The notes: generated by a model not told the origin, from the sequence alone. Counted from the first letter of the stretch, positions 26,762 to 37,825 are shown. The stretch is 64,000 nt of DNA from Arcobacteraceae bacterium (GCA_021107755.1 JAIOSF010000014.1:1-64000); one strand, 5' to 3'. A program made the numbers and translations.

Positions 26762-28186
26762 TTATGCTAGTCTTTCTTTTAAAAGTTCACTAACTTTTTG
26801 TGGATTTGCACTCCCTTTAGAAGCTTTCATTGTTTGCCCTACAAAGAAAGCAAACATTTTTTCTTTTCCACCTTTGTACTCAGCAACTTTATCTTCATTA
26901 TTTGAAAGTATCTCATCAATCATCGCTAATAGAGCACCATCATCACTAACCTGTTTTAACCCTAGTTTTTCTATCACCGCTTCAACACTAACATCGTTTT
27001 CCATTAGATAATCAAGTACTTCTTTTCCTGCTTTTCCAGAGATAGTTCCATCTTCAATTGCTTTTACAAGCTCCCCTAGTTTTGTAGCACTTACAGGAGA
27101 ATTTGTGACACTTTGTCCTTCACCAAATCTTCCTTGAAGTTCAACTGTTAGCCAAGTTGTAGCCATCTTACCACTAATTCCAACAGCTAACATCGCTTCA
27201 AAATAATCGGCCATTTCCTTTGTACTACAAATAACTCCTGCATCATAAGCTTTTACTCCATACTCTTTTACAAATCTCTCTTTTTTAGCATCTGGAAGTT
27301 CTGGGATATCAGAATATTTTTCTATCATCTCATCAGTAATAATAAGTGGAAGTAAATCAGGATCTGGAAAATATCTATAATCAGCAGCATCCTCTTTTCC
27401 TCTCATACTTCTAGTTTCCCCTGTATTTACATCAAAAAGTCTTGTTTCTTGAACAACTTCTCTCTCATAAACACCATCTTCCCAAGCTTCTGTTTGTCTT
27501 TGTACTTCATATTTGATAGCTTTTTCAATAAATTTAAAACTATTCATATTTTTGATTTCACACCTAGTGTAAAGTTTATCATCACCTTTTGGTCGAATAG
27601 AAACATTTACATCCGCTCTAAAAGATCCCTCTTCCATATTTGCATCACTAATTCCAATATATCTAACAATTGAGTGAAGCTTCTTTAGATATAAAAGTGC
27701 TTCTTCGGCACTTCTCATATCTGGTTCTGATACAATCTCAAGAAGTGGAGTTCCAGCTCTATTTAAATCAACTCTTGAGTGGTCTCCTGCATGAGAACTT
27801 TTCCCAGCATCATTTTCCAAGTGAGCTCTTGTAACTCCAATGATTTTACTTGTCCCATCTTCAAAATCTATCTCAACTTTACCCAATCCAACAACTGGCA
27901 CTTCAAATTGTGAGATTTGATATCCTGTTGGTAAATCTGGATAAAAATAGTTTTTTCTGTTAAAAATAGATTTCTTATTGATCACAGCATCAATTGCAGT
28001 TCCTAATTGAATTGCTTTATGAACTGCTTCTTTATTTAAAACTGGTAATGCACCTGGAAGTCCTAAACAAGTTGGACATACATTTGTATTTGGCTCTTCT
28101 CCAAAACTTGTAGCACAACTACACCATAACTTACTATTTGTATTTAACTGTGCATGAACCTCTAAACCTATAATTGTTTCAAACAT
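26762..28186 (-). CDS. gatB: Asp/Glu-tRNA amidotransferase subunit B
   Basis: GatB is the kinase-like subunit of the GatCAB complex, which converts Glu-tRNA(Gln) or Asp-tRNA(Asn) to the amide. The 474-residue protein starts [16 protein letters not shown] and shows [39 protein letters not shown] and the C-terminal YqeY-like tail. gatC is at 35440-35730 in this window, in a separate operon; gatA is not here. Confidence 0.97.
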   Translation of the reverse strand: MFETIIGLEVHAQLNTNSKLWCSCATSFGEEPNTNVCPTCLGLPGALPVLNKEAVHKAIQLGTAIDAVINKKSIFNRKNYFYPDLPTGYQISQFEVPVVGLGKVEIDFEDGTSKIIGVTRAHLENDAGKSSHAGDHSRVDLNRAGTPLLEIVSEPDMRSAEEALLYLKKLHSIVRYIGISDANMEEGSFRADVNVSIRPKGDDKLYTRCEIKNMNSFKFIEKAIKYEVQRQTEAWEDGVYEREVVQETRLFDVNTGETRSMRGKEDAADYRYFPDPDLLPLIITDEMIEKYSDIPELPDAKKERFVKEYGVKAYDAGVICSTKEMADYFEAMLAVGISGKMATTWLTVELQGRFGEGQSVTNSPVSATKLGELVKAIEDGTISGKAGKEVLDYLMENDVSVEAVIEKLGLKQVSDDGALLAMIDEILSNNEDKVAEYKGGKEKMFAFFVGQTMKASKGSANPQKVSELLKERLA

Positions 28187-28204
28187 TTATTCTCTTTCCT
28201 TTTT

Positions 28205-29026
28205 CTATCTTAATGCTTTTATCTTCGCAGTTATTTTTTGTGTTTCAAAATACTCATTAAGGTAGTTTTGTTCTCTTTTTTCCATAATTTTTTGAAAAAT
28301 CTGCTCTTTTATTTGCTCTAAAGACAATGTTTGAATATCATTTTTCTCTTTAATAAAGAACATATTGTATTGTTGATTTTGAGCAAATATTGCACTAAAT
28401 TGATTTACTGCTGTTGTGTTTATTATATATTTCACTTGTGGTGTTAATTCGTTTTGTTTTAAACTGAGTGCTTGACTTACTACATTTTCATTATTCATCA
28501 TTGGGTTTGATTTTATCTCATTTAATAACTCTTTACTTTTTGAGATATAAGCCACTACTTCTATTTGATTTGCAAGGGTAAATTGCTCTTTGTTATTTTC
28601 ATAATAAATTTTAATATCATCTTCTGTTGCTATTTTTATATTACCTGTTGCTATTTTTCGTACAAGTTTTTGATGCAAAAGTTGCTCTTTTACTTTCTTT
28701 TCAAATGCATCATAATCTTGTTGTTGTCTAACAAGTGATTTAAACTCTAACGCACTCATCTTATTTTGTGCTGCTAAATTTGCTATATAATTATCAACAT
28801 CAAATATATCTACACTTACATTATTTTTTTTAATCTCTTGATTATATATTTTCTCATCAATTAAAAACTTTACCGCTTCATTTTTTGAAAGAGATTTTTC
28901 TTCCATAGTTTTATCTATCTCATACAGTGTAATTGGTTCTTCATTTACAATAAGCGCTATGGCATTTATTAAACCTGCATTTGCAAAACTTACTGTTACT
29001 ATTAAACTTAGTATATATTTTTTCAT
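28205..29026 (-). CDS. SurA-like periplasmic chaperone
   Basis: A 273-residue protein with a signal peptide (cleavage near residue 17, FANA). The N-terminal part (about 20-150) has the SurA chaperone helices, starting INAIALIVNEEPITLYEID, typical of the family. The C-terminal half resembles a degenerate parvulin domain (ITLANQIEVVAYI...ELTPQVKYIIN), without obvious catalytic residues. It probably helps outer-membrane proteins cross the periplasm, as Campylobacter SurA-like Cj1289 and PEB4 do. First gene of the surA-like/gatB/gpsA minus-strand run. Confidence 0.75.
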   Translation of the reverse strand: MKKYILSLIVTVSFANAGLINAIALIVNEEPITLYEIDKTMEEKSLSKNEAVKFLIDEKIYNQEIKKNNVSVDIFDVDNYIANLAAQNKMSALEFKSLVRQQQDYDAFEKKVKEQLLHQKLVRKIATGNIKIATEDDIKIYYENNKEQFTLANQIEVVAYISKSKELLNEIKSNPMMNNENVVSQALSLKQNELTPQVKYIINTTAVNQFSAIFAQNQQYNMFFIKEKNDIQTLSLEQIKEQIFQKIMEKREQNYLNEYFETQKITAKIKALR

Positions 29027-29050
29027 TTATCTAATTCCTTTTAAAAAATC

Positions 29051-29620
29051 TCATTTTACCATAAAGATAGTAAAATCATTATCTAAATACCCATCTTTTA
29101 GAATAATATTTTGTGTATATCGCCTGCAAATCTCTTCTATATCATATTGTTTTATATTATTAAATGTTACATTTTTAAGATAATTAAACACAAAACCTTT
29201 AGTTGAAGCTTCAAAACATCTCTTAATAAATATCTCTACCTCATCAAAAGTTAAGATATTCATAGCACCACTACAGATATAATAATCTGCTTCAAGAAGT
29301 TCTGATGTAAGTATATTTTGAACTATAAACTGTTCACTTGGAAAGCGAATATTACACACATCTATCATCTTCTCTTCACAGTCTATACCAACATATTTTT
29401 GGGGTAGTTTATGGTTGTGTTTAAGATAATTATAATACTCACCAAAACCACATCCAACATCTACTATAGATGAGTTTTGGATATTTTTTTTTATACACTT
29501 AGTAAGTATCTCAAATCTTTTATACTGGGTAAATTTACTATTCCAGTGTACCCCTTGTGCGGATACACCAAACTCTTTTACAGATTTTTCATAAAAATCT
29601 TTATTAGATAATATCTTCAA
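29051..29620 (-). CDS. Class I SAM-dependent methyltransferase
   Basis: A 189-residue protein with the SAM loop IVDVGCGFGEYYNYL (about 52-66), the ribose-binding acidic strand end VGIDCEEKMI and a motif YYICSGAMNILTF. The opening KSVKEFGVSAQGVHW is distinctive, but I do not recognise a characterised subfamily. The gene overlaps the upstream dCMP deaminase by 17 nt on the same strand, so the two are co-translated. Substrate unknown. Confidence 0.75.
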   Translation of the reverse strand: MKILSNKDFYEKSVKEFGVSAQGVHWNSKFTQYKRFEILTKCIKKNIQNSSIVDVGCGFGEYYNYLKHNHKLPQKYVGIDCEEKMIDVCNIRFPSEQFIVQNILTSELLEADYYICSGAMNILTFDEVEIFIKRCFEASTKGFVFNYLKNVTFNNIKQYDIEEICRRYTQNIILKDGYLDNDFTIFMVK

Positions 29621-30047
29621 TTTGCTCTATAACTACATTGTTGTCTTTTAAAAACTGTGATACCACTTCAGAATTTGTATGTTCGTAGGCTTTTTCATAT
29701 ACTATTCTTTTTATTCCACTTGCGATTAAATTTTTACTACACTCACTACAAGGTTCCAATGTGACATATATACTAGCACCCTCGATACTTATCCCTTTTC
29801 TTGCTGCCCAAATGATAGCATTCATCTCTGCGTGTATCTCATAGGTTTTTGACCAATCATGATGATCTTTTGTATACTCACCATCCCAATGTGTACAACA
29901 ATTTGTAAAACCTGCTGGCGTACCATTGTATCCTGTACTTAATATTCTTCCATCTTTTACTATGACAGCCCCTACTTGTTTTGAGACACATTTACTCGCG
30001 CTTGCTATCTCTTTGGCTATATTTATAAAGTTTTTATCAGTAAGCAT
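29604..30047 (-). CDS. dCMP deaminase (ComEB-like)
   Basis: A 147-residue zinc-dependent cytidine/deoxycytidylate deaminase. The zinc and proton-shuttle residues are in IHAEMNAIIWA (His and Glu) and TLEPCSECSKN (two Cys). GAVIVKDGRILSTGYNGTP is the substrate-binding strand typical of dCMP deaminases. It provides dUMP for thymidylate synthesis. Cys-His segments (NCCTHWDGEY, DHHDW) may form the second zinc site known in this family. It heads a two-gene minus-strand operon. Confidence 0.88.
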   Translation of the reverse strand: MLTDKNFINIAKEIASASKCVSKQVGAVIVKDGRILSTGYNGTPAGFTNCCTHWDGEYTKDHHDWSKTYEIHAEMNAIIWAARKGISIEGASIYVTLEPCSECSKNLIASGIKRIVYEKAYEHTNSEVVSQFLKDNNVVIEQIEDII

Positions 30048-30130
30048 TTTTTGCCTTTATTTACATTATGATATGATTATACCATATATCTACTAAAGAG
30101 GATTTAAGTCCACAACAAAAGGAGTTTAGG

Positions 30131-30598
30131 ATGAAAAAGATTGTTACAATATCACTACTTGTTGGTTGTTTATTTGCTAAAGAATATACACTGAATTTTC
30201 AAGGAGAGGGGGTTAAAGAGAATCAAACTATAAAAATAGAACTGCAAGCTGATGAAGAGGGGAAACCAGTCGCAAATCAAAAAATTGACATACGAAATCT
30301 AGAACAACCTCGTTCTTTAAAAATCATCACCGCCTCTGGACTTGTAGGAACTTTGAAAGATGAAAGAGAAATTATAGCCTACTATAAAACAAACCTAGAT
30401 GTGGGAGGATTGAAGATACGGAATCTTTATAAACCAGCGGTTGCTAGAGTCTATGGAGATGAAAACAATATTACTATGAGTTTCGATAAAGACCATTATC
30501 AAAATATTATATCTTTTTTAAGATACCACAATATCAAAGATGATGTGATAAAAGATATTGATAATATGTATGGAACTTGGGAAGAGATATCAAAGTAG
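30131..30598 (+). CDS. Secreted protein of unknown function
   Basis: A 155-residue protein with a signal peptide (MKKIVTISLLVGCLFAKEY, cleavage near residue 17). The mature protein is strand-rich, charged and without Cys. I recognise no family. It has a strong ribosome site (AAAAGGAG) and is a single plus-strand gene between two minus-strand runs. A short palindrome at 30593-30607 lies between it and the convergent methyltransferase gene, which begins only 3 nt away. Confidence 0.65.
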   Translation: MKKIVTISLLVGCLFAKEYTLNFQGEGVKENQTIKIELQADEEGKPVANQKIDIRNLEQPRSLKIITASGLVGTLKDEREIIAYYKTNLDVGGLKIRNLYKPAVARVYGDENNITMSFDKDHYQNIISFLRYHNIKDDVIKDIDNMYGTWEEISK

Positions 30599-30601
30599 TA
30601 A

Positions 30602-31798
30602 CTACTTAATCTTCCTAATAAAAACAACTTTTAAATAGTTGTCTTCCCTAAACTTATCACTTACCCTAAAATCTTTTGGCAAAGAAAAAGTTTTCTCTAT
30701 TTTATATTGACTTTTTGATTCTCTAAATGCTTTATCTATAAAGTCTCTAAACTTTGCTAGGTTAAAATTTGCATAGTTAGTTGAGGCTACTATTACTCCA
30801 CCTTTATTGGTTATTTGGATAATCTCTTTAAGTAACTTTACATAATCTTTTGAGACACTAAAGGTATGTTTTTTAGATCTTGCAAAACTAGGGGGATCAA
30901 CTACAACTATATCAAAAAGTAGTTTTTGTTTAATCGCTAGTTTAAAGTACTCAAATACATCTTTTACTATGATATTTTCATTGTCTGGATTAATACCATT
31001 TACACTAAACTGTTCTTTTGTTTTAGCTAAACTTCTATTTGCCAAATCTACACTTGTAGTTTTAAAAGCTCCCCCTAAACTAGCATATACAGAAAAAGCC
31101 CCGGTATAGGAGAAAGTATTTAAAACCGTTTTACCTTTTGCATACTTATCTCTTATAGTTTTTCTCACCTCTTTTTGGTCTAAAAATATTCCAACCATTG
31201 GACCATCATCTAGGTATATTGCAAAGTTTACACCATTTTCTTTTACGAGAAGTGGCTCAGGGGCAACCTCTCCAGATACAAAATCTTTATCACTTTCAAG
31301 ATATTGACCATTTGAGGCAAATCTTCTTTTTTGATAAATACCTTTGTAGTCTACACTTTGTTTTAAAGCTTCTATGATGGCATCTTTAAAAGTATAAATA
31401 CCAAGACTATACCAAGTAAGAAGATAATATCCATCGAAATAATCTATAGTTAAACCACCTACTCCATCACCAGGACCATTAAATACTCTAAATGCGGTAG
31501 TTTGAGTATCATCAAAAAACTCTTTTCTATATTCTATAGCAGATTTTATTTTAGCTACAAAAAACTCTTTATCAAAAATTTCATCTTTTTTATCTGATAA
31601 TACCCAGCCAAAACCTTTATTTTGTTTTCCAAAATACCCTTTTGCGATAAATTTTTTGTGAGAATCAAGAAGATTTACTATAGTTCCCTCTTCTATATTT
31701 TGAAGATTATCTATACTCTCTTGTGATATTAGTGGGTAACCATTTTTGTATTGTTCGTGGTATTGTGATTTAACTTGTAGGTTAATTGTAGTTGTCAT
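30602..31798 (-). CDS. RlmI-like 23S rRNA cytosine methyltransferase
   Basis: A 398-residue RlmI/YccW-family protein. It has an N-terminal PUA domain (about 1-80), a RlmI-type middle segment (RVFNGPGDGVGGLTIDYF) and a Rossmann methyltransferase domain with VLNTFSYTGAFSVYA, the SAM-binding loop, and VVDPPSFARSKK, the catalytic NPPY-like motif. RlmI methylates C1962 of 23S rRNA in E. coli; the target here is inferred. No Cys follows the motif, in line with the RlmI group. The gene lies 9 nt downstream of purT. Confidence 0.82.
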   Translation of the reverse strand: MTTTINLQVKSQYHEQYKNGYPLISQESIDNLQNIEEGTIVNLLDSHKKFIAKGYFGKQNKGFGWVLSDKKDEIFDKEFFVAKIKSAIEYRKEFFDDTQTTAFRVFNGPGDGVGGLTIDYFDGYYLLTWYSLGIYTFKDAIIEALKQSVDYKGIYQKRRFASNGQYLESDKDFVSGEVAPEPLLVKENGVNFAIYLDDGPMVGIFLDQKEVRKTIRDKYAKGKTVLNTFSYTGAFSVYASLGGAFKTTSVDLANRSLAKTKEQFSVNGINPDNENIIVKDVFEYFKLAIKQKLLFDIVVVDPPSFARSKKHTFSVSKDYVKLLKEIIQITNKGGVIVASTNYANFNLAKFRDFIDKAFRESKSQYKIEKTFSLPKDFRVSDKFREDNYLKVVFIRKIK

Positions 31799-31807
31799 CC
31801 AAGATTT

Positions 31808-32974
31808 CTATTCAGAAATCTTAGAGATAAGTTTTTTTGCATTTTCTAATGCTTTTTCACTGCTATCTTTATCAAAAGTAAGGGCCACTGCCATTCTTCG
31901 CCCCACATGAGTTTGCGGTTTACCAAATACCCTTACAAAAGAGTTTGTAGTAAAGATACTTGGGTCTATTTTTAACTCAGGAGTAAATGTATCTGTAGTA
32001 GACTTGTATGCAGCACTTGCACCTGCACCGTAAGTGATATAATCAAGTGGCAAACCTAATACTGCTCTTACATGAAGTGCAAACTGTGGTTGCGATTGAG
32101 TTATCATAGTAACCATACCTGTATCGTGAGGTCTAGGGCTTACTTCACTAAAATATACCTCATCATCTTTTACAAATAATTCAACACCAAATAATCCTCG
32201 TCCCCCTAGTCCATCAGTGATTTTTTGTGCTACTTCAATAGCTTTTTGTTTTGCCATTTCACTCATATTCATTGGTTGCCACGAGAAGATATAGTCACCA
32301 TCTTTTTGAATATGCCCTATAGGTTCACAAAATGTTGTCCCTGTTTCATTTCTAACTGTTAAAAGTGTAATTTCATAATCAAATGAGATAAACTCTTCAA
32401 CGATAAGTTCACTTGCATCTCCTCTAGCTTCTTTTGCTAATTCCCAAGAAGCATTTAAATCTGATGGTGATTTTGCAATACTTTGTCCATGACCACTACT
32501 ACTCATAACAGGTTTAATAACACAAGGAAAACCAATATTATTTGCAGCAATTTCTAGCCCTTCAAATGTTGTAACAAACTCATACTTAGATGCTGGAAGT
32601 TGTAACTCTTCACAAGCAAATACTCTGATATTTTTTCTATTCATAGTTTTATTTACAGCTTCTGCATTTGGTATTACATGAAACCCTTCATTTTCAGCTT
32701 TAAAAAGTGCTGAAATACTAATAGCTTCAACCTCTGGTAAAATAAAGTCTGGTTTTTCTCTTCGGATAATATCCATCACTTCATTTTCATTTTTCATATT
32801 AATTACATATGATTTGTTTGCTACAAGATGAGCTGGTGCATTTGCATAACTATCTACAGCTATTGTTTCTATCCCTAATCTTTGAGCCTCTATAACGACC
32901 TCTTTCCCTAATTCTCCACTTCCAAGTAACATTATTTTGATACTATTTGATTTTAATGGTGCAGTAAATTCCAT
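31808..32974 (-). CDS. purT: Formate-dependent GAR transformylase
   Basis: PurT makes formyl-glycinamide ribonucleotide from GAR, formate and ATP, a folate-independent purine step. The 388-residue ATP-grasp protein starts with a Rossmann-like segment ([18 protein letters not shown]). ATP-grasp motifs include [15 protein letters not shown] and [25 protein letters not shown]. It needs formate, which may link it to formate metabolism; a formate dehydrogenase is encoded at 3781-5859. Confidence 0.95.
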   Translation of the reverse strand: MEFTAPLKSNSIKIMLLGSGELGKEVVIEAQRLGIETIAVDSYANAPAHLVANKSYVINMKNENEVMDIIRREKPDFILPEVEAISISALFKAENEGFHVIPNAEAVNKTMNRKNIRVFACEELQLPASKYEFVTTFEGLEIAANNIGFPCVIKPVMSSSGHGQSIAKSPSDLNASWELAKEARGDASELIVEEFISFDYEITLLTVRNETGTTFCEPIGHIQKDGDYIFSWQPMNMSEMAKQKAIEVAQKITDGLGGRGLFGVELFVKDDEVYFSEVSPRPHDTGMVTMITQSQPQFALHVRAVLGLPLDYITYGAGASAAYKSTTDTFTPELKIDPSIFTTNSFVRVFGKPQTHVGRRMAVALTFDKDSSEKALENAKKLISKISE

Positions 32975-33037
32975 ACATATATTCCTATTATTTTAATGTA
33001 TGTATTTTATTATATCTATGGTTAAGAGTTTATTTAG

Positions 33038-33043
33038 TATAAT
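33038..33043 (+). promoter_or_regulatory. -10 box for tatA-argS
   Basis: TATAAT followed by CATC lies 31 nt before the tatA ATG. A clear -35 is not visible. It lies in the intergenic gap divergent from purT. Confidence 0.5.
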
Positions 33044-33073
33044 CATCAAAAATTATTATAGAAGGAAATTACT

Positions 33074-33328
33074 ATGGGTATGCCTAGCGGAGTAGAACTA
33101 TTTATTATCGTTGCAGTTGTTGTGCTGTTATTTGGAGGAAAGAAGATTCCAGAACTTGCAAAAGGTCTTGGAAAAGGTATCAAAGACTTTAAAGGTGCAA
33201 TCAAAGAAGATGAGCCAGAAACAATGACAACAAATGAGAAAAAGATAGAAGAAGAAAAAGTTGCTGCTGCAAATACAGAAGCAACTAAAGAAGAGTCTAA
33301 AACTACTGACACAAAAACAACTGCGTAA
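33074..33328 (+). CDS. tatA: Sec-independent translocase TatA
   Basis: TatA polymerises to form the translocation pore of the twin-arginine pathway for folded proteins. The 84-residue protein begins [20 protein letters not shown], one transmembrane helix, then an [18 protein letters not shown] amphipathic helix and an acidic, Thr/Lys-rich disordered tail. TatB and TatC are not adjacent. It is transcribed with argS and the small membrane gene. Confidence 0.93.
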   Translation: MGMPSGVELFIIVAVVVLLFGGKKIPELAKGLGKGIKDFKGAIKEDEPETMTTNEKKIEEEKVAAANTEATKEESKTTDTKTTA

Positions 33329-33347
33329 ACTTAAAGGATTAATTTAA

Positions 33348-34937
33348 GTGCAAAATATTGTTAAAAAACATATTGAAGATGTATTAGAACGAGAAATTGT
33401 TCTAGAAAAACCCAAAGATATCTCTTTGGGTCATTTTGCTACACCTGTAGCATTCTCTTTAGCAAAAGAGTTACGAAAAAATCCTATGATGATAGCTGAT
33501 GAACTCGCACAAAAATTTGAAAATAGTGAAATATTTGAAAATGTAAGTGCTGTAAAAGGGTTTGTAAATTTTAAATTATCAAATAACTTTTTAACTTCTC
33601 AAATCAACAAAGCTTTAGAACTTAAAGAAGATTTTGCTGCATCTGATGCTAAAGATGAAAAAATCCTTTTGGAATTTGTTAGTGCAAATCCTACAGGACC
33701 TCTCCACATTGGTCATGCAAGAGGAGCAATCTTTGGTGATGCTCTTTTAAAAGTAGGAAGATACTTAGGATATGATATCACAGCTGAGTACTATGTAAAT
33801 GATGCTGGGGCTCAGATGGATCTACTTGCCCTTTCATTGTATCTAGCAGGACGAGAAAACATCTTAAAAAAAGATGTAGAGTATCCTGAAAAATACTATA
33901 GAGGTGACTATCTTGTAGATATCGCTAGACTATGCGCGGAAAAGTATGGTGCAGAAGTTTTTGAAGATGTATCAAAAGAGCAAGAGCTAGCACAATTTGC
34001 AAAAGATGAAGTTTTAGCAATGATCAAAAGTGATTTATCTGACCTTGGTGTAGAGTTTGACACTTTTATCAGTGAAAAATCACTCTACGACAAATGGGAT
34101 GAAACAAAAGCAGTTCTTGAATCAACTGGAAGTATCTACAATAAAGATGGAAAAGATTTCATCCGTTCAACTGATCATGGAGATGATAGCGATAGAGTTG
34201 TTGTGCGTGAAAATGGAATCCCAACATATCTAGCTGGAGATATTATCTACCACAAACACAAGTATGATAGAAACTATGATAAGTATATCAATATTTGGGG
34301 TGCAGATCACCATGGATATATCAAAAGGGTAAAAGCTGCTATTGAATTTCTTGGGAATGATTCGAGTAAATTAGAGATTATACTTTCTCAGATGGTAGCC
34401 CTACTTCAAGGTGGACAACCATACAAGATGAGTAAACGAGCGGGAACTGTAATCCTAATGAGTGATATTGTTGAGGAAATTGGTGCAGATAGTTTACGAT
34501 TTGTATTTTTAACGAAAAAAAGTGATACACACCTAGAGTTTGATATAGATTTATTAAAAAATAATGATTCATCAAATCCAGTTTTTTATATCAATTATGC
34601 TCACGCACGAATCAATCAGTTATTTAAAAAAGCAGAACTTACTGTAGAAGATGTAAAAGATGCCTCAATAGAAAGTATCAATCAAGATGCACAAGACTTA
34701 GTATATGAAGCACTTCTTTTAGGTACTGTTTTAAATGAAGCTTTTGATAAAAGAGATATGCAAAAAATCACAGACTATTTACATAGTTTAGCAGCCTCAG
34801 TTCATAAATTCTATAATGAACATAAAATTATAGGATTAGATAATCAAAATCAGTATTTAAAAGTTTTAAGTATGGTAGCATTATCTATAAGAACTGGTCT
34901 TAAAGTATTAGGAATAACAGCTAAAGAGGTGATGTAA
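33348..34937 (+). CDS. argS: Arginyl-tRNA synthetase
   Basis: ArgS charges tRNA(Arg). The 529-residue class Ia enzyme shows the HIGH signature as GPLHIGHARGA and a KMSK variant as PYKMSKRAG, plus the N-terminal Add-1 domain and the C-terminal anticodon-binding DALR domain (about 420-529). The start is GTG with AAAGGA upstream. Confidence 0.96.
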   Translation: MQNIVKKHIEDVLEREIVLEKPKDISLGHFATPVAFSLAKELRKNPMMIADELAQKFENSEIFENVSAVKGFVNFKLSNNFLTSQINKALELKEDFAASDAKDEKILLEFVSANPTGPLHIGHARGAIFGDALLKVGRYLGYDITAEYYVNDAGAQMDLLALSLYLAGRENILKKDVEYPEKYYRGDYLVDIARLCAEKYGAEVFEDVSKEQELAQFAKDEVLAMIKSDLSDLGVEFDTFISEKSLYDKWDETKAVLESTGSIYNKDGKDFIRSTDHGDDSDRVVVRENGIPTYLAGDIIYHKHKYDRNYDKYINIWGADHHGYIKRVKAAIEFLGNDSSKLEIILSQMVALLQGGQPYKMSKRAGTVILMSDIVEEIGADSLRFVFLTKKSDTHLEFDIDLLKNNDSSNPVFYINYAHARINQLFKKAELTVEDVKDASIESINQDAQDLVYEALLLGTVLNEAFDKRDMQKITDYLHSLAASVHKFYNEHKIIGLDNQNQYLKVLSMVALSIRTGLKVLGITAKEVM

Positions 34938-34938
34938 C

Positions 34939-35073
34939 ATGAATGCTAATCAAGTAGTTAAATTAGTGGGTATTGCGTTTGTTGTTATTATTGTAGTTAT
35001 GATAGCAACTGGAAATATGGGTGGTTCAAAAGAAGCCACAGGGAACTATCATAGTGTTATGACAGGTGGTTAA
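34939..35073 (+). CDS. Small single-pass membrane protein, 44 aa
   Basis: A short open frame begins 1 nt after the argS stop, with AGAGG at about 34925-34929. It encodes a 44-residue protein that begins MNANQVVKL, continues with a hydrophobic helix (about residues 9-24) and ends in a polar tail rich in Gly and Thr (GGSKEATGNYHSVMTGG). The hydrophobic character and good coupling to argS support a real gene. I recognise no family. It is followed by a terminator that closes the tatA-argS transcript. Confidence 0.6.
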   Translation: MNANQVVKLVGIAFVVIIVVMIATGNMGGSKEATGNYHSVMTGG

Positions 35074-35081
35074 TAAATCAC

Positions 35082-35112
35082 AAAAGAGTTGTTACTTTAA
35101 CAACTCTTTTTT
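35082..35112. terminator. Bidirectional terminator between argS operon and Spx-like gene
   Basis: A perfect 13-bp stem (35082-35094 with 35098-35110) has a 3-nt loop and T-rich ends on both sides. The stop of the minus-strand Spx-like gene lies in the stem. It would terminate both the tatA-argS run and the convergent mscS-to-Spx-like run. Confidence 0.9.
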
Positions 35113-35436
35113 ATAAATCTCTTCATTAAAAGAAACCAAAACTTTATCATCATACTCTACAACTGGTCTTTTTAAAAGCATATTTTCTTTACACAACCAT
35201 TCAAGTTTTCCATTATCATCAAGATTTAACTCTTTTAAACCTAAGTCTTTATATTTAGTTCCTCGATTATTAAAAAGTATATTAATATCCACTTTTGTTG
35301 CAAAGTATTTAACCTTCTCACATTCTAGTGGTACAGCTCTAAAATCTATAAATGTATGTTCTAAATCATTATCTTTACAAAACTTAATAGCTTTTCGTAC
35401 TGTACTACAAGTTTTAATTCCATAAATATTTATCAT
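35092..35436 (-). CDS. Spx/ArsC-family thioredoxin-fold protein
   Basis: A 114-residue protein starting MINIYGIKTCSTVRKAIKF with one Cys at position 10 in a thioredoxin-like fold. The segment PLLKRPVV-like (LLKRPVVEYDDKVLVSF) matches the ArsC/Spx family. It has Cys-Ser-Thr rather than the CxxC of redox-sensing Spx, so it is closer to the YffB/MgsR group. Function is uncertain. It lies last in a minus-strand run with gatC, tgt and mscS. Confidence 0.78.
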   Translation of the reverse strand: MINIYGIKTCSTVRKAIKFCKDNDLEHTFIDFRAVPLECEKVKYFATKVDINILFNNRGTKYKDLGLKELNLDDNGKLEWLCKENMLLKRPVVEYDDKVLVSFNEEIYKKELLK

Positions 35437-35439
35437 TGT

Positions 35440-35730
35440 CTATTCTATAATAGCTGGTACTACAAAGTAGTTATTTTCACTTTTTGGAGCATTTTGCATA
35501 ATAGCTGTTGCTTCACCTTCAACTTTAAAAGCAACATCTTCTCTTAATGGTTGACCACCAGAGATTGTAGTAAAGGTTGCGTCAACATGACTTACATCTA
35601 TCTCATTTAAGTTTTCAACAAATGCTACAATATCTCCTAGCTCTTTGGCTATTTTTTCTTTTTTATCTTCATCAATTGTAAGTGATGAAAGCTTTGCAAG
35701 TTTGTCAACTGTTGTGTTATCTATTGTCAT
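35440..35730 (-). CDS. gatC: Asp/Glu-tRNA amidotransferase subunit C
   Basis: GatC stabilises the GatA-GatB interface in the tRNA-dependent amidotransferase. The 96-residue protein has the family opening MTIDNTTVDKLAKLSSL, the helix EKIAKELGDIVAFVENLNEIDV and PLREDVA near residue 56. It lies 21 nt downstream of tgt and 3 nt upstream of the Spx-like gene. Confidence 0.94.
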   Translation of the reverse strand: MTIDNTTVDKLAKLSSLTIDEDKKEKIAKELGDIVAFVENLNEIDVSHVDATFTTISGGQPLREDVAFKVEGEATAIMQNAPKSENNYFVVPAIIE

Positions 35731-35751
35731 TATTTCTCCTATTTTTTAAAT

Positions 35752-36879
<1,128 letters not shown>

Positions 36880-36889
36880 TTAAATCTAT

Positions 36890-37705
36890 TTATTTTTGAA
36901 TAATATTGTATGTTGGATATGGTATTTGAATATTATTTGCAGCCAATGCATCAAATATATCCATATTGACTTTATATTGTATCTCATTATATTGTTGTGT
37001 TAAAGCCCAATATCGTAGTTCTATATTTATTGAAGCATCTGCAAACTCTTTGATACCTACTTGAGCTTTTACCTCTTTTGAAATCTCTTCATATTTTTCT
37101 AAAACTTCACTAATTACTTTTATAGCTACTTTTGGATCACTTTGATAATCAATTCCAACTGTCATCTCTACAATTGTATATTCAAAAGAGTTTGTAAGTA
37201 TCTCTCCAACTATATGTTTATTTGGGATAGTAATAAGTTCTTTATCTTCTGTTTCAAGAACAGTATATGCTAGTTTTATCTCTTTTACTAATCCTGTACA
37301 ACCTTGTATCTTAATAGTATTTCCAACTATAAAAGGTCTTGTTGCAATAATAGAAAGTCCTGCTCCAAAGTTTGATAATAAACCTTGTAAAGCTAAACCA
37401 GCACCCAAAGACATAGCACCAATTGCTGCTACAAATGGGGTAATTGTAATACCAAGTTTTCCTAAAGCTATGATAGCAACACCCACTATAATAACAATTT
37501 TTAAAGTAGTTGCTATAAATTTTGTAAGGGTAATGTCCATATTTTTTGTTAATAAAAGCTTCTCAACAAAAAGTGCAACTTTTTTTGCAACCATAAAACC
37601 TATAATTAAAATTATAATTGCACCAATAATTTGAAAACTATAATTTACAAAAAATTCTATAATAACATTATAGATTTTTTGCATATTTTCTATCTCTTTT
37701 TCCAC
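36890..37705 (-). CDS. MscS-family mechanosensitive channel
   Basis: A 271-residue small-conductance mechanosensitive channel. Three transmembrane helices lie in the first 120 residues; the pore helix is GAMSLGAGLALQGLLSNFGA with its Gly/Ala pattern. The cytoplasmic beta domain (FIVGNTIKIQG, KLAYTVLETED, TIPNK) follows, then the alpha-beta domain. Length matches E. coli MscS (286). It releases solutes on hypo-osmotic shock. First gene of the minus-strand mscS-tgt-gatC-Spx-like run. Confidence 0.93.
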   Translation of the reverse strand: MEKEIENMQKIYNVIIEFFVNYSFQIIGAIIILIIGFMVAKKVALFVEKLLLTKNMDITLTKFIATTLKIVIIVGVAIIALGKLGITITPFVAAIGAMSLGAGLALQGLLSNFGAGLSIIATRPFIVGNTIKIQGCTGLVKEIKLAYTVLETEDKELITIPNKHIVGEILTNSFEYTIVEMTVGIDYQSDPKVAIKVISEVLEKYEEISKEVKAQVGIKEFADASINIELRYWALTQQYNEIQYKVNMDIFDALAANNIQIPYPTYNIIQK

Positions 37706-37787
37706 TCTTTCTCTCTTTTAAATATTAATTTTTTATTTGTTTAAACTTTAGTATTCTTCTTAAAGTCTTATTATATCATTTATTAGA

Positions 37788-37793
37788 TATAAT
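37788..37793 (+). promoter_or_regulatory. -10 box for the ctp-type protease
   Basis: TATAAT followed by CACAA lies 33 nt before the chosen ATG at 37826. It probably drives the protease and the purC gene, which is 8 nt further on. Confidence 0.5.
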
Positions 37794-37825
37794 CACAAAA
37801 AATAATATAAATGGGATTTAATTAT

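Noticed and set aside
30593-30607. AAGTAGTAACTACTT as a terminator for the secreted-protein gene
   Set aside because: The stem is only about 6 bp and lacks a T-run; it sits across the gene stop and is better seen as chance.
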